Shown: positions 47,832-57,236, counted from the first letter of the stretch. The stretch is 64,000 nt of DNA from Amycolatopsis coloradensis (GCF_001953865.1 NZ_MQUQ01000021.1:1-64000); one strand, 5' to 3'. The notes: generated from the sequence alone by a model not told the origin. Numbers and translations: made by a program.

Positions 47832-49628
47832 GTGTTCTTGGCTCAGGAGAGCCCGCCTGCCGGCGGCGCGCAATTCGGGCAGATCGTCATCGCGGGCCTG
47901 ATGTTCACCGCGGTCTTCCTGCCCTTGGCTGTTTTCGTCCTTCGCGAGCGCGCGGGGAAGCGGACCGTCTTCGGTCGCGTAGCCGATTGGATGGGCGACT
48001 TCAGTGGCCTGCCCCGCTGGGCGGCGCTGCCGATGTTCGTCGCCTTCCTCTCCGGGATGTCGGCACTGATCGGCGTCTACTGGGACGTGCCGATCCACAT
48101 GGAACTCGGCCGTGACGAAGGACCGCTCGCGAACCCGTCGCACTATCCGATCTACTTCGGACTGATGGGCATCTTCGCCAGCGGCGTGCTCAGCGCGACA
48201 CTGGCGACCAAGGACCTGCCGAAGCGCACGTTCAAGATCGGCCCGCACTGGCGGGCGCCGATGGGCTCCATCCAGATGATGGCCACCGGTCTCGTCGGCA
48301 TCGCCGGATTCCCGCTCGACGACGTCTGGCATCGGCTGTTCGGTCAGGACGTCACCGAATGGGGACCGACGCACGTCCTGATGATCGGCGGCGGCGTATG
48401 TGTCGTGCTCGGTTTGCAGCTGCTGCTCGGCGAGGCACGCCAGGTCGGCGCGACCGGGCCGATCGTGCGCCTGCTCGGCCCGGTGCTCGCCGGTGCCTGG
48501 ATGATGGGGGCTTCGGCGTTCCTCATGGAGTTCGACCTCGGCGTCCCGCAGTTCCCGATGCTGTCCCAGGTCGTGCTCGTCGGCCTGATCGGTGCCTGGA
48601 CGCTGACCTACGGGCGGCTGTCCTGGGGTCCCGGCGGCGCGTTGATCGTCGTCGCGGTCTTCCTCGCCACCCGTGCTTCTTTCACGATCATCCCGCTGTT
48701 CGCGGACCTGCACGTCGCGTCGCTGCTGCCCTATGTCGCCGAAGCGGTGATCATCGAGGTCGTCGCGCTGGCGATGCGCAACCGTCAGGGTTACTCGTTC
48801 GCCGCTGTCGCCGGTCTGCTCGTGGGGACGGCCGGGATGCTCGCCGAGGCCGCGCTCACCCACTGGCTGATGCCGAACCCCTGGCCGGCGGCGCATCTGC
48901 CGTTGTTCGTCCTGTTCGGGACCGGCGCGGCACTCACGGGCGCGTTCATCGGCGTCTGGCAGTTCCACCGGGTCGAGGAGACGGCGACGCTGGAGCCCGC
49001 GGCCGGTCCCCGGCACCGGGTCGGGCTGGTCGGCGCGCTGGGCGCGGTCGCCCTGATGTCGGCGGTCGCCGTCCCGCAGGACCCGGAGGCGGGGTTCGCC
49101 GCCGACATCCGGCTGACCGAGGCCGCCGCCGGGCTGCCGATCTCGAACCCGCACGGCGGTGGCACTCCCCGATGGGTCGATGCGACCGTCACGATCTCCC
49201 GGCCCGATCTCGCGGACGACGCCGTATGGCTGACCGGCTTCGCTTGGCAGGGTGGCGACTTCTTCACCGCTCCGCTGGAGAAGATCGGCGAAGGCATCTA
49301 TCGCACGGCGCAGCCCCTGCCGGTGTTCGGGCAGTGGAAGACCGGGATCCGCGTGCACGTCCCGAACCGGATGATGGGGCTCGCCCCGATCTACGCGCCC
49401 GCCGACCCGGCCGCGAACGCCCCGGCGATCGACGCGGCATCGGGTTCGCGCGCGTTCATGTCCGAGATCGAGTTCCTGCAACGGGAGCGGAAGTCGGAGA
49501 CGCCCGCCGTGCTGTGGACGATCGCGTACGCCACCGTCGGGATCATCTTCGCCGGCATGTGGGCGCTGTTCGCGTGGCTCTACGCCGCCGCCGCCACCGC
49601 GCGGCGTCGTGAGGTCCCCGTCGGCTGA
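47832..49628 (+). CDS. Large membrane protein with duplicated D-H-G-D-P-H motif
   Basis: 598 residues from GTG 47832. About ten helices, then an outer domain (about 430-550; FAWQGGDFFTAPLEKI and YRTAQPLPVFGQWKTGIRVH, which resembles FixH/CopC-like modules) and a last helix (about 565-587). Two similar segments stand out: WDVPIHMELGRDEGPLANPSH (20 of these residues: DVPIHMELGRDEGPLANPSH, about 91-110) and DDVWHRLFGQDVTEWGPTH (about 161-179). Both read D-x3-H-x3-G-x-D-x(5,6)-P-x-H, so an internal duplication holding likely metal ligands. Function unknown; related proteins exist widely in my memory but unnamed. Confidence 0.75.
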   Translation: MFLAQESPPAGGAQFGQIVIAGLMFTAVFLPLAVFVLRERAGKRTVFGRVADWMGDFSGLPRWAALPMFVAFLSGMSALIGVYWDVPIHMELGRDEGPLANPSHYPIYFGLMGIFASGVLSATLATKDLPKRTFKIGPHWRAPMGSIQMMATGLVGIAGFPLDDVWHRLFGQDVTEWGPTHVLMIGGGVCVVLGLQLLLGEARQVGATGPIVRLLGPVLAGAWMMGASAFLMEFDLGVPQFPMLSQVVLVGLIGAWTLTYGRLSWGPGGALIVVAVFLATRASFTIIPLFADLHVASLLPYVAEAVIIEVVALAMRNRQGYSFAAVAGLLVGTAGMLAEAALTHWLMPNPWPAAHLPLFVLFGTGAALTGAFIGVWQFHRVEETATLEPAAGPRHRVGLVGALGAVALMSAVAVPQDPEAGFAADIRLTEAAAGLPISNPHGGGTPRWVDATVTISRPDLADDAVWLTGFAWQGGDFFTAPLEKIGEGIYRTAQPLPVFGQWKTGIRVHVPNRMMGLAPIYAPADPAANAPAIDAASGSRAFMSEIEFLQRERKSETPAVLWTIAYATVGIIFAGMWALFAWLYAAAATARRREVPVG

Positions 49629-49635
49629 CTCCTCA

Positions 49636-49695
49636 CGTTTCGTCCTCTGGTTGCGGTACTTGCGTGCGCAACGACCGCAACCAGAGGACGAAACG
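49636..49695. terminator. Perfect 22-bp hairpin
   Basis: Bases 49636-49657 and 49674-49695 are perfectly complementary, 8 bases after the stop of the membrane protein gene. It ends that transcript. A further weak dyad AGCTACT/AGTAGCT (49824-49830, 49845-49851) lies in the AT-richer upstream region of the ABC transporter; otherwise 49696-49977 holds no gene I can support. Confidence 0.75.
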
Positions 49696-49977
49696 CTTTG
49701 CTCGCCCTTTGTCGTACGTATCGATTGAGCATCATCACGCGCAAGCCTTTTGCAAGCTCGCTTCCCTTGAATACCCAGGACAGTGCACGTGTTCCCAGCT
49801 CGCGCGCCGGAAGGGTGACTTAAAGCTACTGCCGTCGAACATAAAGTAGCTGTCGACCACGCGACGGCATCCGTCGTGCACGATCGGTATTGGCGAGTCA
49901 TTGCGCGGTTACCGCGACATGTGGTTACTTTTCCGCTTCGGGGGTTGGGCACAGCGAGTTTCGATGGGGTGGTCTTC

Positions 49978-51807
49978 GTGCGCACAGAGCGTTTTCCCAG
50001 GCGACGGCGCGGTCTTCGCGTGGTCGCGGTCCTCGCCGCTTCGGCGGTCGCGACGGTACCTTTCGTACCGGCCGCGACGGCGCAGCAGCAGGGGAAGGTG
50101 CTGCGGGTGGCGCTCACGACCGGCATCGACCACCTGAACCCCTTCACCGCCCAGCTGGCGGCGTCGACACAGGTCGGCCGGTTCACCTATGAGTTTTTGA
50201 CCCTGCCCTCGGCCGAAGACACCCAGCCCACCGGCGGTGTCGCGGAATCGTGGAAGGCCTCGGACGACAAGCTCACCTGGACCTTCACCATCCGCCAGGG
50301 GATGAAGTGGTCGGACGGCAAGCCGGTGACCGCGCAGGACCCCGCGTACACCTTCCAGCGGATGCTCGACGACGAGAACGCCCGCACCGCGAACGGCAGC
50401 TACGTCACCAACTTCGCTTCGGTGTCGGCGACGGACGACAAGACGCTCGTCATCAAGACCAAGACGCCGCAGGCGAGTATGACCGCGCTCGACGTCCCGA
50501 TCGTGCCCAAGCACATCTGGGAGCCGATCAAGGATCTCAACGCCCCCTCGACCGACGAGATGGCCGTCGTCGGCGTCGGCAGCGGGCCGTACCTGCTGAC
50601 CGAGTACAAGAAGAACGAGTTCGTGAAGTTCAAGGCGAACAAGGACTACTGGCGCGGCGCCCCCAAGGTCGACGAACTGCAGCTGCTGCAGTTCAAGGAC
50701 GCCGAGGCGGCGGTGAACGCGCTCAAACAGGGCGAGGTCGACGTCATCAACCGGCTCACGCCGACGCAGTTCGACGCGCTCAAGGGCGAGAAGAACATCA
50801 CCACGAACAAGGCTCCCGGGCGCCGGTACAACGAGCTCATCATCAACTTCGGCGTGAAGAACGTGGCGGACCAGCCGATCGGTGACGGCAACCCGCTGCT
50901 GAAGGACATCCGCGTCCGCAAGGCGATCGCGCAGGCCATCGACACCAAGTCGATCGTCGAAAAGGTGATGAGCGGCTACGGCCAGCCCGGGACCGGTGTC
51001 GTCCCGGCTATCTACAAGGCCTACACCTGGACCCCGTCCGACGCGGAGAAGACCAAGTTCGACATCGGCGCCGCGAACGCCACGCTCGACCAGGCAGGCT
51101 TCGCCAAGGGGCCCGACGGCATCCGCGTCGGCCCTGGCGGCGCGAAGCTGGAGTTCCGGCTCACCGGCCACGCGAACCGTCCGTTCGACCAGCGCACCGC
51201 GCAGTTCGTCAGCGGCTGGCTCAAGGACGTCGGCATCGGCATCAAGCAGGATCTCGTCTCCGACGACGAAATGGACGACCGCACCACCGCGGGCAACTAC
51301 GATCTCGCGATCTCCGGTTACGGCACTTCGCCCGACCCGGATTACGCGCTGTCGCTCAACACCTGCGCCGCCCGCCCGAACGCCGAGGGCAACGGCGGCA
51401 GCAGCGCGACCTTCTTCTGCGACCCGCAGTTCGAAGAGCTGTACAAGAAGCAGCTGACCGAGTTCGACCCGGCCAAGCGCGCCGAAATCGTCAAGCAGGC
51501 CCAGGCCGTGCTCGCGAACCAGTACGTCGACGTCGTCCTGGACTACGACAACGTGCTCGAGGCCTACCGTTCGGACAAGTTCGCCTCGTTCACCAAGCAG
51601 CCCCAGCCCGACGGCGCGATCCTCGAGCAGTCCGGCTACTGGGGCGTGTACGGCGCCACCCCGGCCGACGCGGCCGCGGCGAACGCTGAGGACAGTGGCG
51701 GTAACACCGGACTGTGGATCGGCATCGGCGCGGTCGTGCTCGTGGTGCTCGTCGGCGGCGGCGTGCTGCTCGGGCGACGCGGCAAGTCGGCCGACGACCG
51801 GGAGTAA
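49978..51807 (+). CDS. ABC importer substrate-binding protein (family 5), with C-terminal membrane anchor
   Basis: 609 residues from GTG 49978; upstream in-frame codons to 49876 are not typical. Signal sequence about 8-32 with AATA cleavage site and no lipobox. LTTGIDHLNPFTAQ, WKASDDKLTWTFTIRQGMKWSDG and YDLAISGYGTSPDPDYALS are hallmarks of peptide/nickel-binding proteins (SBP_bac_5). Unusually a membrane helix (about 574-597) with a basic stop (RRGK) ends the protein, so it is anchored at its C terminus. First gene of a four-gene operon. Confidence 0.88.
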   Translation: MRTERFPRRRRGLRVVAVLAASAVATVPFVPAATAQQQGKVLRVALTTGIDHLNPFTAQLAASTQVGRFTYEFLTLPSAEDTQPTGGVAESWKASDDKLTWTFTIRQGMKWSDGKPVTAQDPAYTFQRMLDDENARTANGSYVTNFASVSATDDKTLVIKTKTPQASMTALDVPIVPKHIWEPIKDLNAPSTDEMAVVGVGSGPYLLTEYKKNEFVKFKANKDYWRGAPKVDELQLLQFKDAEAAVNALKQGEVDVINRLTPTQFDALKGEKNITTNKAPGRRYNELIINFGVKNVADQPIGDGNPLLKDIRVRKAIAQAIDTKSIVEKVMSGYGQPGTGVVPAIYKAYTWTPSDAEKTKFDIGAANATLDQAGFAKGPDGIRVGPGGAKLEFRLTGHANRPFDQRTAQFVSGWLKDVGIGIKQDLVSDDEMDDRTTAGNYDLAISGYGTSPDPDYALSLNTCAARPNAEGNGGSSATFFCDPQFEELYKKQLTEFDPAKRAEIVKQAQAVLANQYVDVVLDYDNVLEAYRSDKFASFTKQPQPDGAILEQSGYWGVYGATPADAAAANAEDSGGNTGLWIGIGAVVLVVLVGGGVLLGRRGKSADDRE

Positions 51808-51815
51808 GGACCGCG

Positions 51816-52847
51816 TTGACCGAAGCACTCAGTTCCCTCGACAAGACCCCGGCGCTCATAGACCCCGACGAGCGCCGGGGCGGGATCGGTACCACCCGGT
51901 TCGTCCTCTCCAAGATCGGTGGCGCGCTGGCGAGTCTCGCGCTCGTCATCGTGCTCGGGTTCTTCCTGTTCCGGACACTGCCCGGCGATCCCGTGCGGTT
52001 CATGGTCCGCGACCGGCCGACGGATCCGAAGATGATGGCGGAGCTGCGAGAGCAGATGGGCGTGGACAAGCCGCTGTTGCAGCAGTTCTGGGATTACGTC
52101 GTCGGTCTGTTCCAAGGCACCATGGGCGACTCGTATCTGCAGAAGCGTCCGGTCTTCGACATGATCGGCGAGAGGTTGTGGCCGACCATCCTGCTCGTCG
52201 GCAGCGCGACCGTACTCGCGATCGCGCTCGGCCTGTGGCTCGGCATCCGCGCGGGCTGGCACCGGGGGAGCAGGTTCGACAAGGTCCAAACAGGACTGGC
52301 GCTGACCCTCTGGTCGGTGCCGCAGTTCTGGCTCGGACTCATGCTGCTGGTGGCGAGCAACGGGCTCTTCCCCAGCCGGGGCATGCATTCCCCGGATGCC
52401 GCGCCGGGCTTCTTCAGCGAAGGTCTCGACGTCCTCCACCATCTCGTGCTGCCGTGCGTGACCCTTCTGGTGGTGTTCTACGCCCAGTACATGCTGGTCA
52501 TGCGATCTTCGCTGATCGGTGAGATGAACGCGGACTACCTCACCACCGCGCGGGCCAAGGGGCTGCGGGACGACCTCGTGCGCAAGCGGCACGCCGTGCC
52601 CAACGCCCTGCTCCCGACGGTGACGCTGGTCTTCATGCAGTTCGGCATGGTGGTCTCGGGTGCGGTCTCCGTCGAGGCCGTGTTCAGCTGGCCGGGTCTC
52701 GGGCAGTTGCTCTACGAAGCGCTCCGCGGCCCTGATCTGCCTGTGCTGCAAGGCGTCTTCGTCACGCTCGCCGGCGCGGTGGTGCTGATGAACCTGCTCG
52801 CGGAGTTGCTCTACCGCGTGCTCGACCCCAGGGTGCGGACGGCATGA
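51816..52847 (+). CDS. ABC importer permease, DppB-like
   Basis: 343 residues from TTG 51816 with AAGGA just before it; no other start fits after the previous stop. Six membrane helices. FFLFRTLPGDPVRFMV is the DppB/OppB N-terminal signature and NADYLTTARAKGLRDD the EAA loop that contacts the ATPase. Transports oligopeptides or similar substrates together with the following permease. Overlaps it by 4 bases. Confidence 0.93.
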   Translation: MTEALSSLDKTPALIDPDERRGGIGTTRFVLSKIGGALASLALVIVLGFFLFRTLPGDPVRFMVRDRPTDPKMMAELREQMGVDKPLLQQFWDYVVGLFQGTMGDSYLQKRPVFDMIGERLWPTILLVGSATVLAIALGLWLGIRAGWHRGSRFDKVQTGLALTLWSVPQFWLGLMLLVASNGLFPSRGMHSPDAAPGFFSEGLDVLHHLVLPCVTLLVVFYAQYMLVMRSSLIGEMNADYLTTARAKGLRDDLVRKRHAVPNALLPTVTLVFMQFGMVVSGAVSVEAVFSWPGLGQLLYEALRGPDLPVLQGVFVTLAGAVVLMNLLAELLYRVLDPRVRTA

Positions 52848-53749
52848 CCACAGCGGAGAAACCCGGTTCGATCGTCTGGCGGCGCCGTCGCGCGGCCGTG
52901 GCGAAACACTGGCACGAGTTCACCACGAACAAGGCGGGTGTCTTCGGGCTCGCGTTCCTCGGCGTCATCACGGTGCTGGCGATTCTCGCACCGGTGATCT
53001 CGGACGAGTCCGGCCTCGACGTCACCAAGGCCACCGGCGGTTCGCTGAACCCGCCCAGCGGGGAGTTCTGGCTGGGCACCGAAATCGACGGCCGCTCGGT
53101 GCTGCTCATGACGTTCTGGGGCGCGCGTATCTCCCTGCTCGTCGGCTTCTCGGCGGCGTTCCTGTCGGTGCTGATCGGTACGATCGTCGGGATCGCGGCC
53201 GCGCATTTCGGTGGCTGGTTGTCCGGGCTGTTGCTGCGGTTCACGGACTTCTTCCTGGTGCTGCCGTCGCTCGTGCTCGCCGTGGCGCTGGCCTCGGTGC
53301 TGGAGCAGGGCACGATGACGGTGATCGTCGCGATCGGCGTCACCGCCTGGCCGAGCACCGCGCGCCTGGTCCGGGCGCAGACACTGACGATCGAGGGCCG
53401 CCCGTACATCGAGCGCGCGAAAGCGCTCGGAGGCGGCCACCTGCACGTCATCGGCAAGCACGTCCTGCCCGGTGTCATGCCGCTCGTGCTGGCCAACACC
53501 ACCCTCGTCGTCGGCAACGCGGTCATCGCGGACGCGACGCTGGCTTTCCTCGGCGTCGGCAACCCGAACAGCATCTCGTGGGGCGCCATGCTGCAAGCCG
53601 CGCTGAACAACGGCGCGATCAGCAAGGGCGCCTGGTGGAACCTGCTGCCGCCGGGCCTGGCGATCGTCGTGGTCGTCCTCGCCTTCACCCTCGTCGGTCG
53701 CGCGCTGGAAACCGTGCTGAACCCGCGCCTGAAGGGACAGCACTCATGA
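52844..53749 (+). CDS. ABC importer permease, DppC-like
   Basis: 301 residues. An N-terminal cytosolic stretch, then FTTNKAGVFGLAFLGVI, LGTEIDGRSVLLMTFWGARISLLVG (in part GTEIDGRSVLL) and the EAA loop RPYIERAKALGGGHLHV, all typical of OppC/DppC. Coupled by 4-base overlaps to both neighbours. Confidence 0.93.
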   Translation: MTTAEKPGSIVWRRRRAAVAKHWHEFTTNKAGVFGLAFLGVITVLAILAPVISDESGLDVTKATGGSLNPPSGEFWLGTEIDGRSVLLMTFWGARISLLVGFSAAFLSVLIGTIVGIAAAHFGGWLSGLLLRFTDFFLVLPSLVLAVALASVLEQGTMTVIVAIGVTAWPSTARLVRAQTLTIEGRPYIERAKALGGGHLHVIGKHVLPGVMPLVLANTTLVVGNAVIADATLAFLGVGNPNSISWGAMLQAALNNGAISKGAWWNLLPPGLAIVVVVLAFTLVGRALETVLNPRLKGQHS

Positions 53750-55395
53750 GCCTCTTGCTGGAACTGAAGAATCTCGGCGTCACCTACACCACGGGAAGCG
53801 GTGAAATCGCCGCCGTCCGTGGTGTCGACCTGGTCCTCGAACCCGGCGACACCCTCGGGGTGGCGGGGGAGTCGGGCTCGGGGAAGTCGACCGTCGCGAT
53901 GAGCGTCCTGCGGCTGCTCCCGCGTTCGGCGTCGGTCAGCGGAGAGATCCTGCTGGACGGTGAAGACGTCACGGCCATGAAATGGGGACGGCTGCGCGCG
54001 GTGCGCTGGGCCGAAGCCTCGGTCGTGTTCCAGGGCGCGATGCACGCGCTCAACCCGGTCCGGAAGATCGGCGAACAGATCGCCGAGCCGATCCGCCTGC
54101 ACCCGCCCGAGGGCAAGGCCCTGTCGGACGCCGCCGTCCAGGCCAAGGTCGCGGAACTGCTCGAACAGGTCGACCTGCCGCCCGGTCGGGCCGGGGCGTA
54201 TCCGCATGAACTGTCCGGCGGCCAGAAGCAGCGCGTCATGATCGCGATGGCGCTGGCCTGCTCGCCGCGGCTGATCATCGCGGACGAGCCGACCACCGCG
54301 CTCGACGTCGTCGTCCAGGCGCAGGTACTGGACCTGCTGGGCAGGCTGGTCGCCGAGCAGGGGATCGGGCTGATCATGATCAGTCACGACCTGTCGGTGC
54401 TCGCCGCGACCTGCCGCCGGATCGCGGTGATGTACGACGGCGAGATCGTCGAGGAGCGGCCCAGCGCGGAGCTGATGAGCGCGCCGCACCACGAGCACAG
54501 CAAGGCGCTGGCGGCCGCGTTCCCGACCGTCGGCGATCCGGTGTCCCGGTTCGCGCCCGCCACCAGCACTCCGTTGCCGCCGGAACCGGAACGCGTCGGC
54601 GAACAGCCCGCGTTGCTGGAGGCCGAAGACCTGCGCGTGAGTTTCCGTGACCGCATCGGAAAACGGATCAACGCCGTCGCCGGGGTGAACCTCCAGGTGC
54701 GGAAGGACGAGATCGTCGCACTCGTCGGCCAGTCCGGCTCCGGCAAGACGACGTTGGCCAGGACACTGCTCGGGCTGCAGAAACCCGACTCCGGCGCGGT
54801 GCGCTACGACGGCAAATCCGTTCCGCTCGGTGGCGCCGGGCTCAAGGCGTACCGGCGGCAGGTCCAGCTGGTCCTGCAAGACCCGACCAGCGCGCTGAAC
54901 CCGAACCACACCGTCTACGAGGCCGTCGCGGAGGGCCCCCGCATCCACGGCATGGGCGCGAACGAGCACGAGATCGTCACCAAGGCACTCGAAGCGGCCG
55001 AACTGCGGCCCGCCGAGAAGTTCCTCGACCGGCTCCCGCATGAGCTGTCCGGGGGACAGCGGCAGCGGGTGGTCATCGCCGGTGCGCTCGCGCTGCACCC
55101 CAGCGTGATCGTGGCCGACGAACCGGTGGCGTCGCTCGACGCGTCCGTGCGAGGGGAGATCCTCGCGCTGCTGCTGCGCCTGCGGCGTGAACTGGGTCTC
55201 GCCGGGCTGGTGATCACCCACGACCTCGGGCTGGCGTGGAACATCGCCGACCGCGTCGCGGTGATGTACCGCGGCGAACTGGTGGAGGTCGGTACCGTGG
55301 AAGAGGTCCTGCTGGACCCGAAACACGACTACACGAAATCGCTGCTCGCCGCGTTGCCCGGCGGCGTCGCCCAGCGCACGGCGGTCGACCGCTGA
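53746..55395 (+). CDS. ABC importer ATPase with two fused nucleotide-binding domains (DppD-DppF type)
   Basis: 549 residues from ATG 53746. Domain 1: GESGSGKSTVAM, LSGGQKQRVMI, LIIADEPTTALD, with the oligopeptide-type C-terminal extension. Domain 2 starts near 285: GQSGSGKTTLAR, LSGGQRQRVVI, VIVADEPVASLD. Energises uptake through the two permeases. The fused form is common in actinobacteria. It has its own full set of motifs in both halves, so both sites should hydrolyse ATP. Confidence 0.94.
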   Translation: MSLLLELKNLGVTYTTGSGEIAAVRGVDLVLEPGDTLGVAGESGSGKSTVAMSVLRLLPRSASVSGEILLDGEDVTAMKWGRLRAVRWAEASVVFQGAMHALNPVRKIGEQIAEPIRLHPPEGKALSDAAVQAKVAELLEQVDLPPGRAGAYPHELSGGQKQRVMIAMALACSPRLIIADEPTTALDVVVQAQVLDLLGRLVAEQGIGLIMISHDLSVLAATCRRIAVMYDGEIVEERPSAELMSAPHHEHSKALAAAFPTVGDPVSRFAPATSTPLPPEPERVGEQPALLEAEDLRVSFRDRIGKRINAVAGVNLQVRKDEIVALVGQSGSGKTTLARTLLGLQKPDSGAVRYDGKSVPLGGAGLKAYRRQVQLVLQDPTSALNPNHTVYEAVAEGPRIHGMGANEHEIVTKALEAAELRPAEKFLDRLPHELSGGQRQRVVIAGALALHPSVIVADEPVASLDASVRGEILALLLRLRRELGLAGLVITHDLGLAWNIADRVAVMYRGELVEVGTVEEVLLDPKHDYTKSLLAALPGGVAQRTAVDR

Positions 55396-55478
55396 GCGAC
55401 GGAATCCCCGTGCCCGAAGCGGGAGACACCCATTGCCGCGCACACGCACAGGCGCGGTGTGTAACCTCCAATCTCGAA

Positions 55479-57038
55479 ATGGCGACCACGACAGACTCCC
55501 CGCAGATGCCCTCGGCCGGTTCGCTCGGCGAGCGGCTCCGGGTGCCATCCCGGTTCCCGTACCGCACGATCGCGATGGGAACCGTGGGCAGCACGCTGCT
55601 GATGCTGGCCGCGCTCGGCGCGGGCGGCATCCTCATCCGTGACCCCATCCTCGGCCACGGGCCGTTGTCGTGGATCCGCTACGGTCACGGCCGCATCCTG
55701 GCCGACGTGATGCTCTACACGGGCTTCGCGCTGATCATCTGGGCGTGGGTGCGGCTGGGCCGCTACGCGCTCGCCGGCCGGATCGGCAGCCGTCCGATCG
55801 TGATCGCCGCGGGCTGCTGGATGGCTCCGCTGCTGGTGTCGCCGCCGCTGTTCACCCGCGACGTCTTCTCCTACCTCGCACAGGGCGCGCAGCTGCTGAA
55901 CGGACTCGACCCGTACGCCAACGGCCCGGCCGAGCTGGACGTGCTGCCGGACGTCGTGCAGAACGTCCACCCGCTGTGGCAGACCACCCCCGCGCCGTAC
56001 GGCCCGCTGTTCCTGTTGGTGGCGAAGGGGATCGTCGCGGTCACCGGCAACGACATGATCTCCGGGGTCATCGCGACCCGCCTGGTGCTGATGATCGGCC
56101 TCGTCGGGATGCTGTGGTCGCTGCCGCGGCTGGTGAAACACCTCGGCGGCAAGCTGCCGATCACGCTGTGGCTCGCCATCGCCAGCCCGATGACGGTGAT
56201 CCACCTCGTCGGCGGTCCGCACAACGACCTGCTGATGCTGGGCTTCCTCACCGTCGGTGTACTGGCCGCGTTGGAGCGCAAGCACGTCGTCGCGATCGTC
56301 CTGGTCACCATCGGCATGCTGATCAAGCCCACCGCGGCCTGGGCGCTGCCGTTCCTGGTCTGGGTGTGGGCGAACCACCTGCCCGGCGACCGCAAAGTGG
56401 CCAACTTCTTCCGCGCGGGCGCCGCGTCGGTCGGGATCTTCCTGCCGGTGTTCGTCGCGGGCACCTGGCTCTCGCTCGGCTCGGTCAACCTCGGCTGGCT
56501 GACCGGCCTCAAGGCGCCGACGCTGATCGCGAACTGGATGAACTTCCCGACCGGCATCGGTGAGGTCTTCTACTCGCTGGTGAACCTGGTGATCGACGTC
56601 GAGGTCTCGCCGTTCGTCACCGTGTTCCGGGCGATCGCGATGGTCGGCCTGTTCGTCTTCGCCGGCCGTCAGTGGTGGCTGGCCCGCGACGGCGGCAACC
56701 CCGCTATCCATCGGATGGCGATCGTCCTGCTGGCTGGTGCGATCGTCCCGCCGCCTTCGCTGCCGTGGTACCTGACCTGGGGTTTCGTGGTCCTGTCCGC
56801 CTTCGAATGGCGGCGCCGGAACCTCGCGGTCGTCGTCGCGGTCTCGGTGTTCGTGACGCTGGTGTACTACCCGACCGGCGAACAGGCACTGTACGACTGG
56901 TGGTTCATGGCCGGTGTCGTCGCCGCGAGCGTGTACGCGGCGGCTTCGCTGCTGCGGCCGGACCCGTTGGGTGTCATCGCGGCTTGGCGGGGGAAGCCGG
57001 TGGAGCAGTTCCTGCCCGCCGAGGCTCCGCGCCCCTGA
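55479..57038 (+). CDS. Polyprenol-phosphate-mannose-dependent alpha-1,6-mannosyltransferase (MptA/MptB-like, GT-C)
   Basis: 519 residues from ATG 55479. About 12 membrane helices. SPPLFTRDVFSYLAQGAQL holds the R-D pair of the first outer loop that GT-C mannosyltransferases use, and GLDPYANGPAEL, HLVGGPHNDLLML and IKPTAAWALPFLVWVW are typical of the mycobacterial MptA/MptB group. It would extend the mannan core of lipomannan from polyprenyl-phospho-mannose. A nucleotide-sugar donor is not used. Its 3' gap contains the third 21-bp repeat locus. Confidence 0.9.
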   Translation: MATTTDSPQMPSAGSLGERLRVPSRFPYRTIAMGTVGSTLLMLAALGAGGILIRDPILGHGPLSWIRYGHGRILADVMLYTGFALIIWAWVRLGRYALAGRIGSRPIVIAAGCWMAPLLVSPPLFTRDVFSYLAQGAQLLNGLDPYANGPAELDVLPDVVQNVHPLWQTTPAPYGPLFLLVAKGIVAVTGNDMISGVIATRLVLMIGLVGMLWSLPRLVKHLGGKLPITLWLAIASPMTVIHLVGGPHNDLLMLGFLTVGVLAALERKHVVAIVLVTIGMLIKPTAAWALPFLVWVWANHLPGDRKVANFFRAGAASVGIFLPVFVAGTWLSLGSVNLGWLTGLKAPTLIANWMNFPTGIGEVFYSLVNLVIDVEVSPFVTVFRAIAMVGLFVFAGRQWWLARDGGNPAIHRMAIVLLAGAIVPPPSLPWYLTWGFVVLSAFEWRRRNLAVVVAVSVFVTLVYYPTGEQALYDWWFMAGVVAASVYAAASLLRPDPLGVIAAWRGKPVEQFLPAEAPRP

Positions 57039-57048
57039 CTTGGGGGAG

Positions 57049-57236
57049 GGTGGTCGTTTCGCGTGTCCGGTCGGACGACACGCGTGTGCAGACGGACGAC
57101 ACGCGTGACGGGGTGGACGACACGCAGCGCAGCCGGGATCACGCGAGATGTCCATCTGGACACGCGTGTCGTCCACCTGATCACGTGTGTCGTCCCGCTG
57201 ATCACGCGAAATCGCCACCCGCGCACCGCAGCAGGA
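57049..57236. repeat. Modular 21-bp-period repeat, third locus, with inverted ends
   Basis: Cores GACGACACGCGTG begin at 57074, 57095 and 57116 (21 bases apart). Inverse cores end at 57173 and 57194 (21 apart), with a degenerate one ending at 57152. Flanking blocks GGTGGTCGTTTCGCGTG (57049-57065) and CACGCGAAATCGCCACC (57203-57219) are inverted copies of each other with two mismatches; the CGCACCGCAG module follows. It occupies the gap between two convergent genes (57039-57309), which has no gene. Confidence 0.85.

Noticed and set aside
47778-50186. 802-residue minus-strand frame
   Set aside because: It is antisense to the 598-residue membrane protein and the binding protein, rich in Arg, His and Asp, and has no family similarity: a GC-bias shadow.
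52762-55548. 928-residue minus-strand frame
   Set aside because: Antisense to the complete ABC permease and ATPase genes; shadow frame.
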